Positions 53,551 to 62,561 of a stretch of 64,000 nt of DNA are shown here, in pieces. This DNA comes from Polynucleobacter sp. MWH-UH25E. Its GTDB lineage: Bacteria > Pseudomonadota > Gammaproteobacteria > Burkholderiales > Burkholderiaceae. The stretch lies in assembly GCF_018687095.1 (NCBI RefSeq), contig NZ_CP061286.1:806001-870000 (forward strand), given 5' to 3'. How positions within the stretch are numbered: position 1 is the stretch's first letter; each line of letters opens with the position of its first letter. The notes beneath the pieces are model-generated. The model was not told where the DNA came from. It worked only from the letters and a program-made list of their open reading frames with translations, and ran no database searches. A program made the position numbers and the translations under genes.

Positions 53551-54366
53551 TTAGCCAGCAAAGCCATGTTCAGGTCCGGGAAACTTTCCGGACTTGACTT
53601 CGCGGACATAGGCCTTCACAGCTGCTTCAATTGAATGGTGCCCTTCCATAAAGTTCTTCACGAACTTGGGAGGCTTACCTGGGCTAATGCCCAACATATC
53701 CTGTAGCACCAATACTTGACCTGAACAATTTGGACCAGCACCAATACCAATCGTTGGAATGGATAAAGCTTCAGTAATTTTTTCACCCAGCGAAGATGGA
53801 ATCGCTTCGAGCACAATCATTTGCGCGCCAGCTTGTTCGCATGCAATTGCTTGATCAAGCATGAGGCTTGCGGCGTCCTTGGATTTTCCTTGAACTTTAT
53901 AGCCACCTAAAACATGAACGGATTGCGGGAGAAGTCCGAGATGCGCACACACAGGTACGCTACGCTCAACCAAATATTGAATGATGTCGATTTGCCAATC
54001 GCCGCCCTCTAGCTTGACCATATCGGCGCCAGCGCGCATTAAGGTCGCAGCAGAATCTAAGGCCTGTACTGGATCGCCGTAGCTGGCAAAAGGTAAATCA
54101 GCAATAACAAAAGCGTGCGTATTGGCGCGCGCTACACATTCAGTGTGATAAGCAACTTGCTCTACTGTAACTGGGGTGGTGCTGGTGTGCCCTTGAATCA
54201 CATTGCCAAGAGAATCACCAATCAAAATGGTCTCAACACCACAACGATTGAGAAGTGCTGACATAGTTGAATCATATGCTGTCAGCATAGAAATCTTTTC
54301 ACCCTCAGCGTGCATTGCGAGGAGCTTAGTAATTGTGATTGGCTTATCGCCCTGTAAGTAACCCAT
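53551..54366 (-). CDS. panB: 3-methyl-2-oxobutanoate hydroxymethyltransferase
   Basis: PanB makes ketopantoate from 2-oxoisovalerate and methylene-tetrahydrofolate in pantothenate synthesis. The 271-residue TIM-barrel protein has ISMLTAYDSTMSAL, ILIGDSLGNVIQGH (metal-binding Asp), VKLEGGDWQ, CAHLGLLPQSVHVLGGYKVQGK and TIGIGAGPNCSGQVLVLQDMLG. Last gene of the perM-like/hda/HAD/pcnB/folK/panB cluster, 17 bp after folK; folK provides the folate pathway whose product panB uses. Confidence 0.97.
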   Translation of the reverse strand: MGYLQGDKPITITKLLAMHAEGEKISMLTAYDSTMSALLNRCGVETILIGDSLGNVIQGHTSTTPVTVEQVAYHTECVARANTHAFVIADLPFASYGDPVQALDSAATLMRAGADMVKLEGGDWQIDIIQYLVERSVPVCAHLGLLPQSVHVLGGYKVQGKSKDAASLMLDQAIACEQAGAQMIVLEAIPSSLGEKITEALSIPTIGIGAGPNCSGQVLVLQDMLGISPGKPPKFVKNFMEGHHSIEAAVKAYVREVKSGKFPGPEHGFAG

Positions 54367-54383
54367 GGCGAGAGTTTAATGAA

Positions 54384-54911
54384 TTAATGCGCCGTTTGGC
54401 TATAAACGTCTTTTTCCCCGCAATTACAGTTACGGCAAGGGAGTTTTTCGATGCGCTGGTGAGCTACTTTAGGGAGATAGGCCTTTAATTCACCTAAATT
54501 GGGTAGAAAGAAATCAGGAGCAATTTCTAGCAAAGGCAATAAAACAAATGAGCGTTCAATGATTTTGGGGTGGGGAAGCATCAACTCGGTTTCATTCTGA
54601 GTGACGCCCTCAAAAGACAAAATATCTAGATCAAGTGTCCGGGGTGCATTTGCATATGGGCGCTCTCTACCAAACTCTTTTTCAATGGCTTGGCAAACAT
54701 GCAGTAAGCCATAAGGACTGAGCTCTGTTTCGATCTCAATGACGGCATTAATGTAATCGCCACCAGTCGCTTCAACGGGAGCGCTTTGATAAAAACAACT
54801 TTTGGCAAGAATGTGAAGTTGAGCGCGTTGCGCTAAGCAAACAATGGCATCAGTAATGAGCTGACGCGTGTCGCCGATGTTGCCACCAAATCCGATAAAA
54901 GCTCGTGCCAT
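54384..54911 (-). CDS. folK: 2-amino-4-hydroxy-6-hydroxymethyldihydropteridine pyrophosphokinase
   Basis: FolK transfers pyrophosphate from ATP to hydroxymethyldihydropterin in folate synthesis. The 175-residue protein has FIGFGGNIGDTRQLI at the N terminus, SAPVEATGGDYINAVIEIET, and the signature R-T-L-D-L-D-I-L with the two metal-binding aspartates. After the usual end, near residue 155, comes a short cysteine-rich tail (LPCRNCNCGEKD) that is not part of the canonical fold. It lies between pcnB and panB. Confidence 0.95.
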   Translation of the reverse strand: MARAFIGFGGNIGDTRQLITDAIVCLAQRAQLHILAKSCFYQSAPVEATGGDYINAVIEIETELSPYGLLHVCQAIEKEFGRERPYANAPRTLDLDILSFEGVTQNETELMLPHPKIIERSFVLLPLLEIAPDFFLPNLGELKAYLPKVAHQRIEKLPCRNCNCGEKDVYSQTAH

Positions 54912-54963
54912 ACGATTCCAAATTCAAGATGGAATTACTTTACCGAAATTTTTATAAGTTTGC

Positions 54964-56367
54964 TTAGCTCGAAGAAACTTCTGCTGGGCTTGTGGATTTT
55001 GGTTTTCTACGACGACGTCTTTTGGTGGGTGAGTTAGTGGTATTGCCTAGTTCAGTTTTTGCGCTAGCCATCAAAGCCTCTTGCCCAGCAGAATCTGCTG
55101 CGATGAAGTTGGTCCACCACTCACCAAGCGCTGGGCTTTGTTCTCCAGTTGCGCAGCGTAGCAGCATAAAGTCATAGCCTGCCCTAAAACGGGGCATTTC
55201 AATTAAACGATAAGGGTAACGCCCGACTCGTCTTTCAAAGCGAGGCTGCATTGACCAGATTTCTCGCATGTCACTCTCAAAGCGACGCTGAATAGTCATG
55301 CCACTACTTTGAGTGGCGATCGTTTCGTCCATAGCATCTTGTAGTGCCGGAATATTGGCCATGCCTTTGGCAAGATTGGCCTTCCAGTTTTTCAGAAGAT
55401 CTGGCCACAGCAATGTGGCAAATAAAAATCCTGCCGATACACTTTTTCCGGATTGGATGCGTTGATCCGTATTGGCAAGTGCCAGCTTCACAAATCCATT
55501 TGCCCCAATAGCGTTTTCGCTGTCATCCAAAATATGATCAAGCAAGGGCAACAACCCATGGTGTAAACCCGCCTCTCGAAGACCTTGAATGGCTGCCCAG
55601 GAATAGCCAGACATGAGGAGCTTGAGGATTTCATCAAAAAGTCTGGCTGCTGGCACGTCTTGTAAGAGCTTGCTCAATTTAGCAATCGGCGAGCGGGTAT
55701 TTGAGTCAAGAGTAAATCCGGTTTTGGCAGCAAAGCGAATAGCTCTGAGCATTCGTACTGGATCTTCGCGATAACGTTTAGCCGGGTCACCAATCATGCG
55801 CAAAGTTTTTCTTTGCATGTCCGCCATGCCGCCGTGATAGTCAAGAACGGTTTCGGTGGATGGATCGTAATACATTGCATTGATCGTAAAGTCACGGCGG
55901 GCAGCATCCTCACCCTGTGATCCCCAGACGTTGTCACGCAAAATACGACCACTTTCAGCCACATGATCACCGGCGATATCAAGCAAGGCTCTAAAGGTTG
56001 AGACCTCGATGATTTCAGGGTGGCCCTTACCAAAGAAGGTCACATGAACAATTTGGAAGCGTCGACCGATGAGGCGTGCTTTACGAAAGAGTCGTTGTAC
56101 CTGATCTGGGGTGGCATTCGTTGCCACATCAAAATCTTTTGGCTCAATTCCCAAAACAAGATCACGCACTGCGCCACCCACAATGAATGCTTCAAAGCCA
56201 GCTTGTTGAAGGGTTTGGGTAACCTTAACGGCATTTTTGGAGAGCAGGTGTGGATCAATGCGGTGAGATTTTTTGGGAATCCGCTTTGGAGCTCCAGCCA
56301 GATTAGCCTGCGTCTGTTTGACCATAGGGTCACGACGCAAGATGCGTTTAAAAAACTTAGTAATCAT
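54964..56367 (-). CDS. pcnB: Poly(A) polymerase I
   Basis: PcnB adds A-tails to RNA 3' ends, promoting decay. The protein of about 467 residues belongs to the class II nucleotidyltransferases: FIVGGAVRDLVLGIEPKDFDVATNATP with the catalytic D-x-D, RRDFTINAMYYDP, and RMLRAIRFAAKTGF. The C-terminal tail is strongly basic (KRRRRRKPK), typical of PcnB rather than CCA-adding enzymes. I take the ATG at 56367, which overlaps the stop of the upstream HAD gene by 4 bp; an in-frame codon at 56391 is less likely. Confidence 0.93.
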   Translation of the reverse strand: MITKFFKRILRRDPMVKQTQANLAGAPKRIPKKSHRIDPHLLSKNAVKVTQTLQQAGFEAFIVGGAVRDLVLGIEPKDFDVATNATPDQVQRLFRKARLIGRRFQIVHVTFFGKGHPEIIEVSTFRALLDIAGDHVAESGRILRDNVWGSQGEDAARRDFTINAMYYDPSTETVLDYHGGMADMQRKTLRMIGDPAKRYREDPVRMLRAIRFAAKTGFTLDSNTRSPIAKLSKLLQDVPAARLFDEILKLLMSGYSWAAIQGLREAGLHHGLLPLLDHILDDSENAIGANGFVKLALANTDQRIQSGKSVSAGFLFATLLWPDLLKNWKANLAKGMANIPALQDAMDETIATQSSGMTIQRRFESDMREIWSMQPRFERRVGRYPYRLIEMPRFRAGYDFMLLRCATGEQSPALGEWWTNFIAADSAGQEALMASAKTELGNTTNSPTKRRRRRKPKSTSPAEVSSS

Positions 56368-57044
56368 GCAAACAACTCGAGGATAGGCCAATTGCGTTTC
56401 TGGGCTTCATTACGCAAGCGATCATCTGGATTGGTAACAACAGGATGGCTGACTTGCTCAAGTAGTGGCAGGTCATTCATAGAGTCAGAATAAAAATAAC
56501 TGCGTGGTAGCTGATCAAGCTTGAGTTTCTGTTTTGCTAGCCAGCTATGTAAATTCAAAATTTTGCCTTCGCGAAAGTTTGGGCTTCCCTTCACTTCGCC
56601 TGTGAAGTTGGCCAAGGGATTATCACCGCTAGTTTCTGGTTCAGTAGCAATGAGATGCTCAATGCCAAAGCGTTCAACAATCGGGCGTGTGACAAAGCTA
56701 TTCGTGGCTGTAACAACGCAACAAAGGTCGCCAGCATCTTGATGCTGCTTGACCAGGTCAATGGCTTTTTGACGAAGCTGTCCATTGATCACTTCATGCA
56801 TAAATTGGTCATGCCATTCTTTGAGTTGTGCGCGTGAGTGCTCGGAAAGTGGTTTGAGAGCAAATCGCAAAAATTCATGAATATCAAGCTTACCTTCTTT
56901 GTAGTCTTGGTAGAAGCGTTCGCTTTGTCGTGCATAGTATTCGCTATCAACCACGCCAATGCGTGCCAAAAACTGCCCCCATTCATAGTCGCTATCGCAG
57001 GGAAGTAAGGTGTGATCTAAATCGAAAAGGGCTAACTGTGTCAC
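56364..57044 (-). CDS. HAD-IB family phosphatase (SerB-like)
   Basis: A 226-residue HAD-superfamily hydrolase. The nucleophile motif D-x-D-x-T is in LALFDLDHTLLPCDS, motif II in VVTATNSFVTRPIVERFG, and motif III/IV in YFYSDSMNDLPLLEQV; the cap is the small helical type IB. The family includes phosphoserine phosphatase and CicA-type enzymes; the substrate here is unknown, and the genuine serB is not implied. It starts at GTG with a weak ribosome-binding site, 19 bp after hda, and overlaps pcnB by 4 bp. Confidence 0.9.
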   Translation of the reverse strand: MTQLALFDLDHTLLPCDSDYEWGQFLARIGVVDSEYYARQSERFYQDYKEGKLDIHEFLRFALKPLSEHSRAQLKEWHDQFMHEVINGQLRQKAIDLVKQHQDAGDLCCVVTATNSFVTRPIVERFGIEHLIATEPETSGDNPLANFTGEVKGSPNFREGKILNLHSWLAKQKLKLDQLPRSYFYSDSMNDLPLLEQVSHPVVTNPDDRLRNEAQKRNWPILELFA

Positions 57045-57063
57045 AAATGAAATATTTAGAAAA

Positions 57064-57819
57064 TTATTTAGGTTGCAGAAGCTCGCGCACCAGAGGCAAG
57101 GTTACAGCACGTTTTGTTTCTAGTGAGTAAGCATCCAAAGCATCGATTAAAGCCATTAAGTTAGGCATATCGCGATAGAAGCGATTTAATAACCAAGGAA
57201 CCACTTCTGGGGACAGCACTAAACCACGGGCTTTTGCTGCTTGCTCTAATGCTTGTATTTTCTCATCATCATCCAAAAGTTGGGTTTGAAAGATGAGACC
57301 CCATCCTAGGCGTGTCCGTAGATCCTCGCGTAGCTCTAGATTGGCCGGCGCCGCATTGCCAGCCATAAAGATATGAATATTTTTGCTAGCCTGCACTGTA
57401 TTGAGAATACGAAAAAGCGCTCCCACTAGTCTGTCATCAAGGCGGTCAACATCATCAACCGTGATCACAGAGACCTGGTCCTTTTCTGCCAATGCGGTAA
57501 TTTGTTCTTCTAGTCGCACCCAAGTGATGGGTTCTGAGGGTGTGAGTGAAAAAGATTCGAGACCAGCAAGTTCTGCTGCATTCGTCATGGCCTGAAGTAA
57601 ATGGGTACGCCCAGATCCTTCTGGGCCCCACCAATACATCCAACGATGATTGAGGGGGTTATTTATTTCTCTTGGCGAGCCTTGTTTCCAAGAATCACAA
57701 AGTGCTTGCAAAGAAGAAATGAGTGCGCGATCGTTTCCGGGAAGGTAATTTTCAAGACTGGCTTCTGGTGTATGGCCAATATCTAAAGCAAATTGTTTTG
57801 GAAGCGAGGGCGTATTCAT
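57064..57819 (-). CDS. hda: DnaA regulatory inactivator Hda
   Basis: A 251-residue AAA+ protein homologous to DnaA domain III but without the DNA-binding domain. With the sliding clamp it triggers ATP hydrolysis by DnaA after replication starts. Visible features: N-terminal LPKQFALDIG clamp-binding-like segment, the Hda-type P-loop WGPEGSGRTHLLQA (Arg in place of the usual Lys, normal for Hda), Walker B VITVDDVDRLDD, and LRTRLGWGLIFQ before the arginine-finger region. It lies 10 bp after the AI-2E family gene, a common arrangement with purM divergent. Confidence 0.94.
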   Translation of the reverse strand: MNTPSLPKQFALDIGHTPEASLENYLPGNDRALISSLQALCDSWKQGSPREINNPLNHRWMYWWGPEGSGRTHLLQAMTNAAELAGLESFSLTPSEPITWVRLEEQITALAEKDQVSVITVDDVDRLDDRLVGALFRILNTVQASKNIHIFMAGNAAPANLELREDLRTRLGWGLIFQTQLLDDDEKIQALEQAAKARGLVLSPEVVPWLLNRFYRDMPNLMALIDALDAYSLETKRAVTLPLVRELLQPK

Positions 57820-57829
57820 TAAAGCAAAA

Positions 57830-58819
57830 TTATTTTTGATACCAAGTGCTTTGCGTGTAAACAGACCAAAGGTATTTAACCAATACCAAGCTCACTGCAC
57901 TAATCGGTAGCGCTAGGAGAACGCCAAAAAAGCCAAAAAGCTTTCCAAACAAAAGCAATGCAAATAAGACGGCCACAGGGTGCAAGCCAATGCGCTCGCC
58001 CACTAGGCGTGGGGTCAAGAAGAAGCCTTCAATGAACTGTCCAATGCCAAAAAGGACGAGCACTCCAGCGACTTCTGTATGTGGACCGAACTGTAAAAGT
58101 GCGGAGATGATTGCTAGACTTAAGCCCAAAGCAATGCCGATGTAGGGAATCACAATCATGAGGGCTGTGAATACGCCTAATGCAACAGCACCTTTAACGC
58201 CGACCAAGGCTAGGCCAGCGCTGTAGTAGACCGCCATGATGGAAACCACGATCAACATACCGCGTAAGTATTGCGATAACAAACCATCGGTATGCATCGC
58301 AAGATGATGAACCGTATCTTGAGCGCGCACTGGAACAATGGTTCTGAGTAGACCAAAGAAATGGGTCCAGTCAATTAACAAATAAAACATCACAAAGATA
58401 ATCAGAATCGCATTAACAAATCCAGCGATTACTGAGCTGCTTGATAACAAAACAGTGTCGAGTGCGGAACTCATTAATGTGTCGGCATTCTCATTGATGT
58501 GCTCAGTGATTTTTTGAATGGCGTCGACTTTAAGTGATGCCCAGTCAAAGTTAATATGCAACTCGGTCAACTTTGGTCCAAGCCAAGTTTGGGTATTACT
58601 GATCCAATTTGGAATCTGGGCGCGAATCAGGGGAATTTCGTATTTAAGGAGCCCTATAAACAGGCTGAGAATGAAAAAAATGAGGCCAAGACCAAAAAGG
58701 ACCGCTAGGGCGGCAGCAAGACCACGGGGGAGGCGGTGTTTTTCAAGCCATAGGCAAACGGGTCGCAGGGCGTATGCCAGGATGAATGCGGTCAAAAATG
58801 GGGTAAAAATTTCAGCCAT
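57830..58819 (-). CDS. AI-2E family transporter / PerM-like permease
   Basis: A membrane protein of about 329 residues with seven or so helices and the AI-2E exporter family pattern (TPFLTAFILAYALRPVCLWLEKHRLPR near the N terminus, IPYIGIALGLSLAIISALLQFG, and LTPRLVGERIGLHPVAVLFALLLFGKLFGFFGVLLALP). The substrate is unknown; relatives export many small molecules or protons. I start it at the ATG with AGAGGA upstream (58819); a TTG at 58843 is also in frame. Either way it seems to lack part of the usual first helix. Confidence 0.87.
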   Translation of the reverse strand: MAEIFTPFLTAFILAYALRPVCLWLEKHRLPRGLAAALAVLFGLGLIFFILSLFIGLLKYEIPLIRAQIPNWISNTQTWLGPKLTELHINFDWASLKVDAIQKITEHINENADTLMSSALDTVLLSSSSVIAGFVNAILIIFVMFYLLIDWTHFFGLLRTIVPVRAQDTVHHLAMHTDGLLSQYLRGMLIVVSIMAVYYSAGLALVGVKGAVALGVFTALMIVIPYIGIALGLSLAIISALLQFGPHTEVAGVLVLFGIGQFIEGFFLTPRLVGERIGLHPVAVLFALLLFGKLFGFFGVLLALPISAVSLVLVKYLWSVYTQSTWYQK

Positions 58820-58891
58820 TACGAGTAATCCTCTAGAATTCAATGATTCTACTGACCCAGTAGCATTTTTTACTAATATTCCAGCCCAGAT

Positions 58892-59944
58892 ATGACTTCT
58901 TCTACCAATTCTTCTTCAAAAGGCCTTTCCTACCGCGATGCGGGCGTTGATATTGACGCTGGGGATGATTTAGTCGATCGCATCAAGCCCTTAGCCAAGA
59001 AAACCATGCGAGAAGGTGTTTTGGCTGGAATTGGCGGCTTTGGTGCTCTTTTTGAAGTTCCGAAGCGCTATAAAGAGCCAGTTTTGGTCTCTGGTACTGA
59101 CGGAGTAGGTACAAAGCTACGCTTGGCTTTTGAGTGGAATCGTCATGAGACTATTGGCCAGGATTTGGTTGCCATGAGTGTGAATGACATTTTGGTTCAA
59201 GGTGCCGAGCCACTATTTTTCTTAGATTATTTTGCTTGCGGCAAGCTCTCTGTAGAAACTGCGGCAACAGTGGTTGGCGGTATTGCTAAAGGCTGTGAAT
59301 TATCAGGTTGCGCATTGATCGGTGGTGAAACTGCTGAGATGCCTGGAATGTATCCCCCGGGTGAATATGATTTGGCAGGTTTTGCTGTGGGTGCAGTTGA
59401 GAAATCCAAAATCATTACTGGCAACACTATTGTTCCTGGCGACGTAGTGTTAGCAATTGGATCTAGCGGCGCTCATTCCAATGGTTACTCATTGGTTCGA
59501 AAAATTATTGAGCGTGCTGGCGCAAAACCGACTGATGATTTGGGTGGTCGTTCATTGGGTGATGTAGTCATGGCTCCAACAGAAATTTATGTGAAGCCGC
59601 TCCTGAAATTAATTTCTGAAATCGATGTGAAAGGCATGGCCCACATTACTGGTGGCGGTTTAGTAGATAACGTGCCACGTGTGTTACCTGAAAATACTCA
59701 AGCGGTATTGCATCGAGATAGCTGGCAGATGCCTGAGCTCTTCCGTTGGTTACAAATGAAGGGCGGCGTTGCTGATGCAGAAATGGTCCGAGTGTTTAAC
59801 TGCGGTATTGGTATGGTGGTGATTGTGTCGCCAGCTCAGGCTGATGCAGCGATTAAATCACTGACTGCCCAAGGCTTAAAAGCATGGACTGTAGGTGAAG
59901 TGGTGGAGCGTTCAAAGGATGCACCGCAAACCATTGTTATTTAA
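58892..59944 (+). CDS. purM: Phosphoribosylformylglycinamidine cyclo-ligase (AIR synthetase)
   Basis: PurM closes the imidazole ring of AIR with ATP, step five of purine synthesis. The 350-residue protein has YRDAGVDIDAGDDLVDRIKP, VSGTDGVGTKLRLAFEW, DLVAMSVNDILVQGAEPLFFLDYFACGKL, GCALIGGETAEMPGMYP and GIGMVVIV. All regions expected for the family are present. Its start is about 70 bp from the divergent AI-2E family gene and it ends 6 bp from the convergent miaA. Confidence 0.97.
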   Translation: MTSSTNSSSKGLSYRDAGVDIDAGDDLVDRIKPLAKKTMREGVLAGIGGFGALFEVPKRYKEPVLVSGTDGVGTKLRLAFEWNRHETIGQDLVAMSVNDILVQGAEPLFFLDYFACGKLSVETAATVVGGIAKGCELSGCALIGGETAEMPGMYPPGEYDLAGFAVGAVEKSKIITGNTIVPGDVVLAIGSSGAHSNGYSLVRKIIERAGAKPTDDLGGRSLGDVVMAPTEIYVKPLLKLISEIDVKGMAHITGGGLVDNVPRVLPENTQAVLHRDSWQMPELFRWLQMKGGVADAEMVRVFNCGIGMVVIVSPAQADAAIKSLTAQGLKAWTVGEVVERSKDAPQTIVI

Positions 59945-59950
59945 GCACAT

Positions 59951-60961
59951 CTAAGTCAGCCCCATCAAGCTGTTTTGGCAATAGTCTAGAGCTGCCTTCA
60001 TCTCAATTGGGTTGAAGGGGTCAAATGTGTTTCTTCCGGAGATGGCTCTGAGCCAAGTCAGTTGGCGTTTTCCTAATTGTCTTGTTGCTGCCAATGCTTT
60101 GTAACGCATTTGTTCCGCATCGATTTCACCATTGAGAAACTCCCAAGCTTGGCGATAGCCAACCGAGCGAATGGCGGGCAAGTCAGCATGCAGAGCTGCA
60201 TTTTTTCGCAACAGCCTTACTTCATCTAAAAATCCCGCTGCGAGCATTTCATCAAAACGCTTTTCTAAATTTTGATGCAGTCGCTTACGATCACTGGGCT
60301 CTAATGAAACTAAGTTAATCCATTTAGGGATATCGGAACCCTCCCTTCCATCTTCGCTGGGGGATTCTGATAACAAGGTCGACATTGCTTTGCCAGTGAT
60401 TTCATAAACTTCGAGGGCGCGTTGAACTCGTTGAGAGTCATTGGGCTCTAGACGCATCGCGGTTTCTGGATCAATGATTGCCAGTTTGGCATGCATTGCG
60501 GGCCAGCCAATGCGCTTGCCTTCATCATCGAGTCGAGCACGAATCTCAGGGTTTGCAGGAGGTAATGACGATAAGCCATATGCCCATGCTCTCCAGTAGA
60601 GCATGGTGCCACCAACAATAACGGGTATATGCCCCCGGTTCGTAATTTCTGCACAGAGCTGCTTTGCATCTTTTGCAAAGCGTGCCGCTGAATAAACTTC
60701 AGTCGGCTCAAGAATGTCTATCAGATGATGTTTGACTGCCACTTGTTCTGCTTTAGTGGGTTTTGCACTGCCAATATCCAGTCCGCGATAGACCAATGCT
60801 GAATCCATGCTGATCAGTTCTATAGTTAGGCCAATAGATTTAGCATGCTCCGCCAGTGACATGGCGAGATGGGTTTTGCCGGCACCAGTCGGACCCACAA
60901 TACAAAGTATCGGATTGCTTGCTGGTGGCTGCATAGGCTGAATGTGTAGTTCAGTTTGCAT
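59951..60961 (-). CDS. miaA: tRNA dimethylallyltransferase
   Basis: MiaA adds a dimethylallyl group to N6 of A37 in tRNAs reading UNN codons. The 336-residue protein has the P-loop CIVGPTGAGKTHLAM, ELISMDSALVYRGLDIGSAKPTK, VGGTMLYWRAW, and NDSQRVQRALEVYEITGK with RQLGKRQLTWLRA near the C terminus. A leader of about 17 residues precedes the P-loop strand; an ATG nine codons in is an alternative start. Its first codons overlap the upstream region of the divergent dedA-like gene. Confidence 0.96.
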   Translation of the reverse strand: MQTELHIQPMQPPASNPILCIVGPTGAGKTHLAMSLAEHAKSIGLTIELISMDSALVYRGLDIGSAKPTKAEQVAVKHHLIDILEPTEVYSAARFAKDAKQLCAEITNRGHIPVIVGGTMLYWRAWAYGLSSLPPANPEIRARLDDEGKRIGWPAMHAKLAIIDPETAMRLEPNDSQRVQRALEVYEITGKAMSTLLSESPSEDGREGSDIPKWINLVSLEPSDRKRLHQNLEKRFDEMLAAGFLDEVRLLRKNAALHADLPAIRSVGYRQAWEFLNGEIDAEQMRYKALAATRQLGKRQLTWLRAISGRNTFDPFNPIEMKAALDYCQNSLMGLT

Positions 60962-61016
60962 AAGTCATTATAAGAGCCTGTTAATATGCCCATCAAACCT
61001 ATTTTTGGAGAGCAAG

Positions 61017-61664
61017 TTGATTGATGCCCTGTTGCAGTTGAGTGACTTATTGCTGCATATTGATCGCCATTTGGATGTGGTTATTTCTCAATATGGCCCT
61101 TGGGCATACGGCTTGCTTTTTGCGATCGTATTTGCGGAAACGGGTTTAGTTGTAGCACCGTTCTTGCCTGGTGATTCTTTGCTCTTTATTGCTGGCGCCT
61201 ATTGCGCAACAGAGCATTTCAATCTTTGGACTTTGTGTATTGGTTTATTGATTGCCGCAGTTGCCGGTAATACAGTGAACTATTTCATTGGTCGTTGGAT
61301 TGGTAAAAGGGTATTTAGTAGCCAATCTCGTTGGATCGATCAGGGTGCCTTATTAAAGACCCATGCTTTCTATGAGAAGCATGGCGGTAAAACAATTATC
61401 CTCGCACGCTTTTTGCCTATTATTCGCACCTTTGCGCCATTTATCGCTGGCGTATCTGAGATGAACTTTTCACGCTTTCAGTTATTCAATATTACGGGCG
61501 CAGCCCTTTGGGTTTTTGGTTTGGTCATTGCTGGGTACTTCTTTGGCAATATTCCATTCATTCGCCAGAATCTAAACGTTATTGTTTTGGTAGGTATAGG
61601 CGCAGCTGCAGTGCCTGTAGTTTTGGCTGCACTTTATAAAATTTTTCAACGCAAGAAAAACTAG
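61017..61664 (+). CDS. DedA family membrane protein
   Basis: A 215-residue inner-membrane protein of the DedA/SNARE-associated family; relatives flip undecaprenyl phosphate or phosphatidylethanolamine and support envelope integrity. Hallmarks: FAETGLVVAPFLPGDSLLFIAGA, NYFIGRWIGKRVF, FYEKHGGKTIILARFLPIIRTFAPFIAGVSEM. I place the start at TTG 61017 because GGAGAG lies six bases upstream and the resulting N terminus (IDALLQLSDLLLHIDRHL) aligns with E. coli DedA; the frame extends 25 codons upstream into miaA without support. Confidence 0.92.
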   Translation: MIDALLQLSDLLLHIDRHLDVVISQYGPWAYGLLFAIVFAETGLVVAPFLPGDSLLFIAGAYCATEHFNLWTLCIGLLIAAVAGNTVNYFIGRWIGKRVFSSQSRWIDQGALLKTHAFYEKHGGKTIILARFLPIIRTFAPFIAGVSEMNFSRFQLFNITGAALWVFGLVIAGYFFGNIPFIRQNLNVIVLVGIGAAAVPVVLAALYKIFQRKKN

Positions 61665-61734
61665 CCAAACAAAATCCCATTTAGCTAAGTGCAGATCACT
61701 TAGCGCAGCTTGCTCAGTGCAACTTTGTTTGGCT
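61663..61734. repeat. Nested inverted repeat between dedA-like and sirB1-like genes
   Basis: Outer arms AGCCAAACAAA (61663-61673) and TTTGTTTGGCT (61724-61734) are perfectly complementary over 11 bases. Inside lies an 8-bp hairpin GCTAAGTG/CACTTAGC (61684-61691 and 61697-61704). It spans the gap between two convergent genes and may end transcription or block antisense read-through. Confidence 0.65.
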
Positions 61735-62556
61735 TTCCAAGGTAGCAATGTGCTCGCGTATATCGCTAGCATCTTCTGCTTCTGGTACTTCGCTTAAGTA
61801 GCGATGCATATCTTCTAATGCGGGTCGCAAATATTCTAGTTGAGCAAAGATCAGCCCGCGATCTCTAATCTCTTCAATTGAATCGGGCAATAAGATCACA
61901 AGACGTTCTTGAATTCCTAATAAACGCTCCCAGCGCTCGTGCTCTGAGTAGATCATCTTGAGGTTTCTCAGGAATCGGGAAAGTATTTCCCTAGAGCTGG
62001 ATGCCCTCAAGAAGACATTCAAGGGAAGGCTGAGCTCCCCTCGGTAGCCCTTGGCATCAAGGTATGGATCTAGCATTTCTTGTAGCTGGTTTTTGGAAAG
62101 AGATTCACCGGTCAGGGGGTCCATGATTACCTCACCCTGTTGCAGGGAGATACGCATCATGAAGTGATTAGGAAATGAGACGCCACGAATCTTCAAACCA
62201 ATTTGCTGTCCAAGCTCCATCATCAAAATTGCCAGAGAGATTGGAATACCGCGACGATTTTCAAGTACGTAGTGCAAGTAGGAATTCTCGGGAGCATAAA
62301 AATCATTTGGGTTGGGACCAAACCCTAGCTCGGCATAAAAAAAGTGTTTCAAAATTTGTAAGCGCTGAACAGGTGATGTATCCGGGGTAATGCGCGCTTT
62401 TAATTTATTGCCTAGTTCATCAAGCTGATCAAGTACGCCTTGAACATCTAGGTCTGGGTATGCGTGTTGCGCTACTGCGATAGCAGCTTCCGTTAACGGA
62501 AAGTGTTCGTCTTCAGTAACTAATGTAGTGAAGTAGTCGAGCTGTTGTGTTGGCAT
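61714..62556 (-). CDS. SirB1-family protein (transglutaminase-like with TPR-like tail)
   Basis: A 280-residue protein with the transglutaminase-like SirB1 N-terminal domain (FFYAELGFGPNPNDFYAPENSYLHYVLENRRGIPISLAILMMELG, and SFPNHFMMRI) and a C-terminal tetratricopeptide-like helical segment (LLPDSIEEIRDRGLIFAQLEYLRPALEDMHRYLS). The biochemical role of the family is poorly known. I start it at the ATG of MPTQQLDYFTTLV, five bases after the murJ stop; longer versions would run through murJ. Confidence 0.9.
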   Translation of the reverse strand: MPTQQLDYFTTLVTEDEHFPLTEAAIAVAQHAYPDLDVQGVLDQLDELGNKLKARITPDTSPVQRLQILKHFFYAELGFGPNPNDFYAPENSYLHYVLENRRGIPISLAILMMELGQQIGLKIRGVSFPNHFMMRISLQQGEVIMDPLTGESLSKNQLQEMLDPYLDAKGYRGELSLPLNVFLRASSSREILSRFLRNLKMIYSEHERWERLLGIQERLVILLPDSIEEIRDRGLIFAQLEYLRPALEDMHRYLSEVPEAEDASDIREHIATLESQTKLH

Positions 62557-62561
62557 ACATC

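Noticed and set aside
56364..57044. Phosphoserine phosphatase serB
   Set aside because: HAD-IB motifs are shared by several enzymes and the context with hda and pcnB gives no serine-pathway support.
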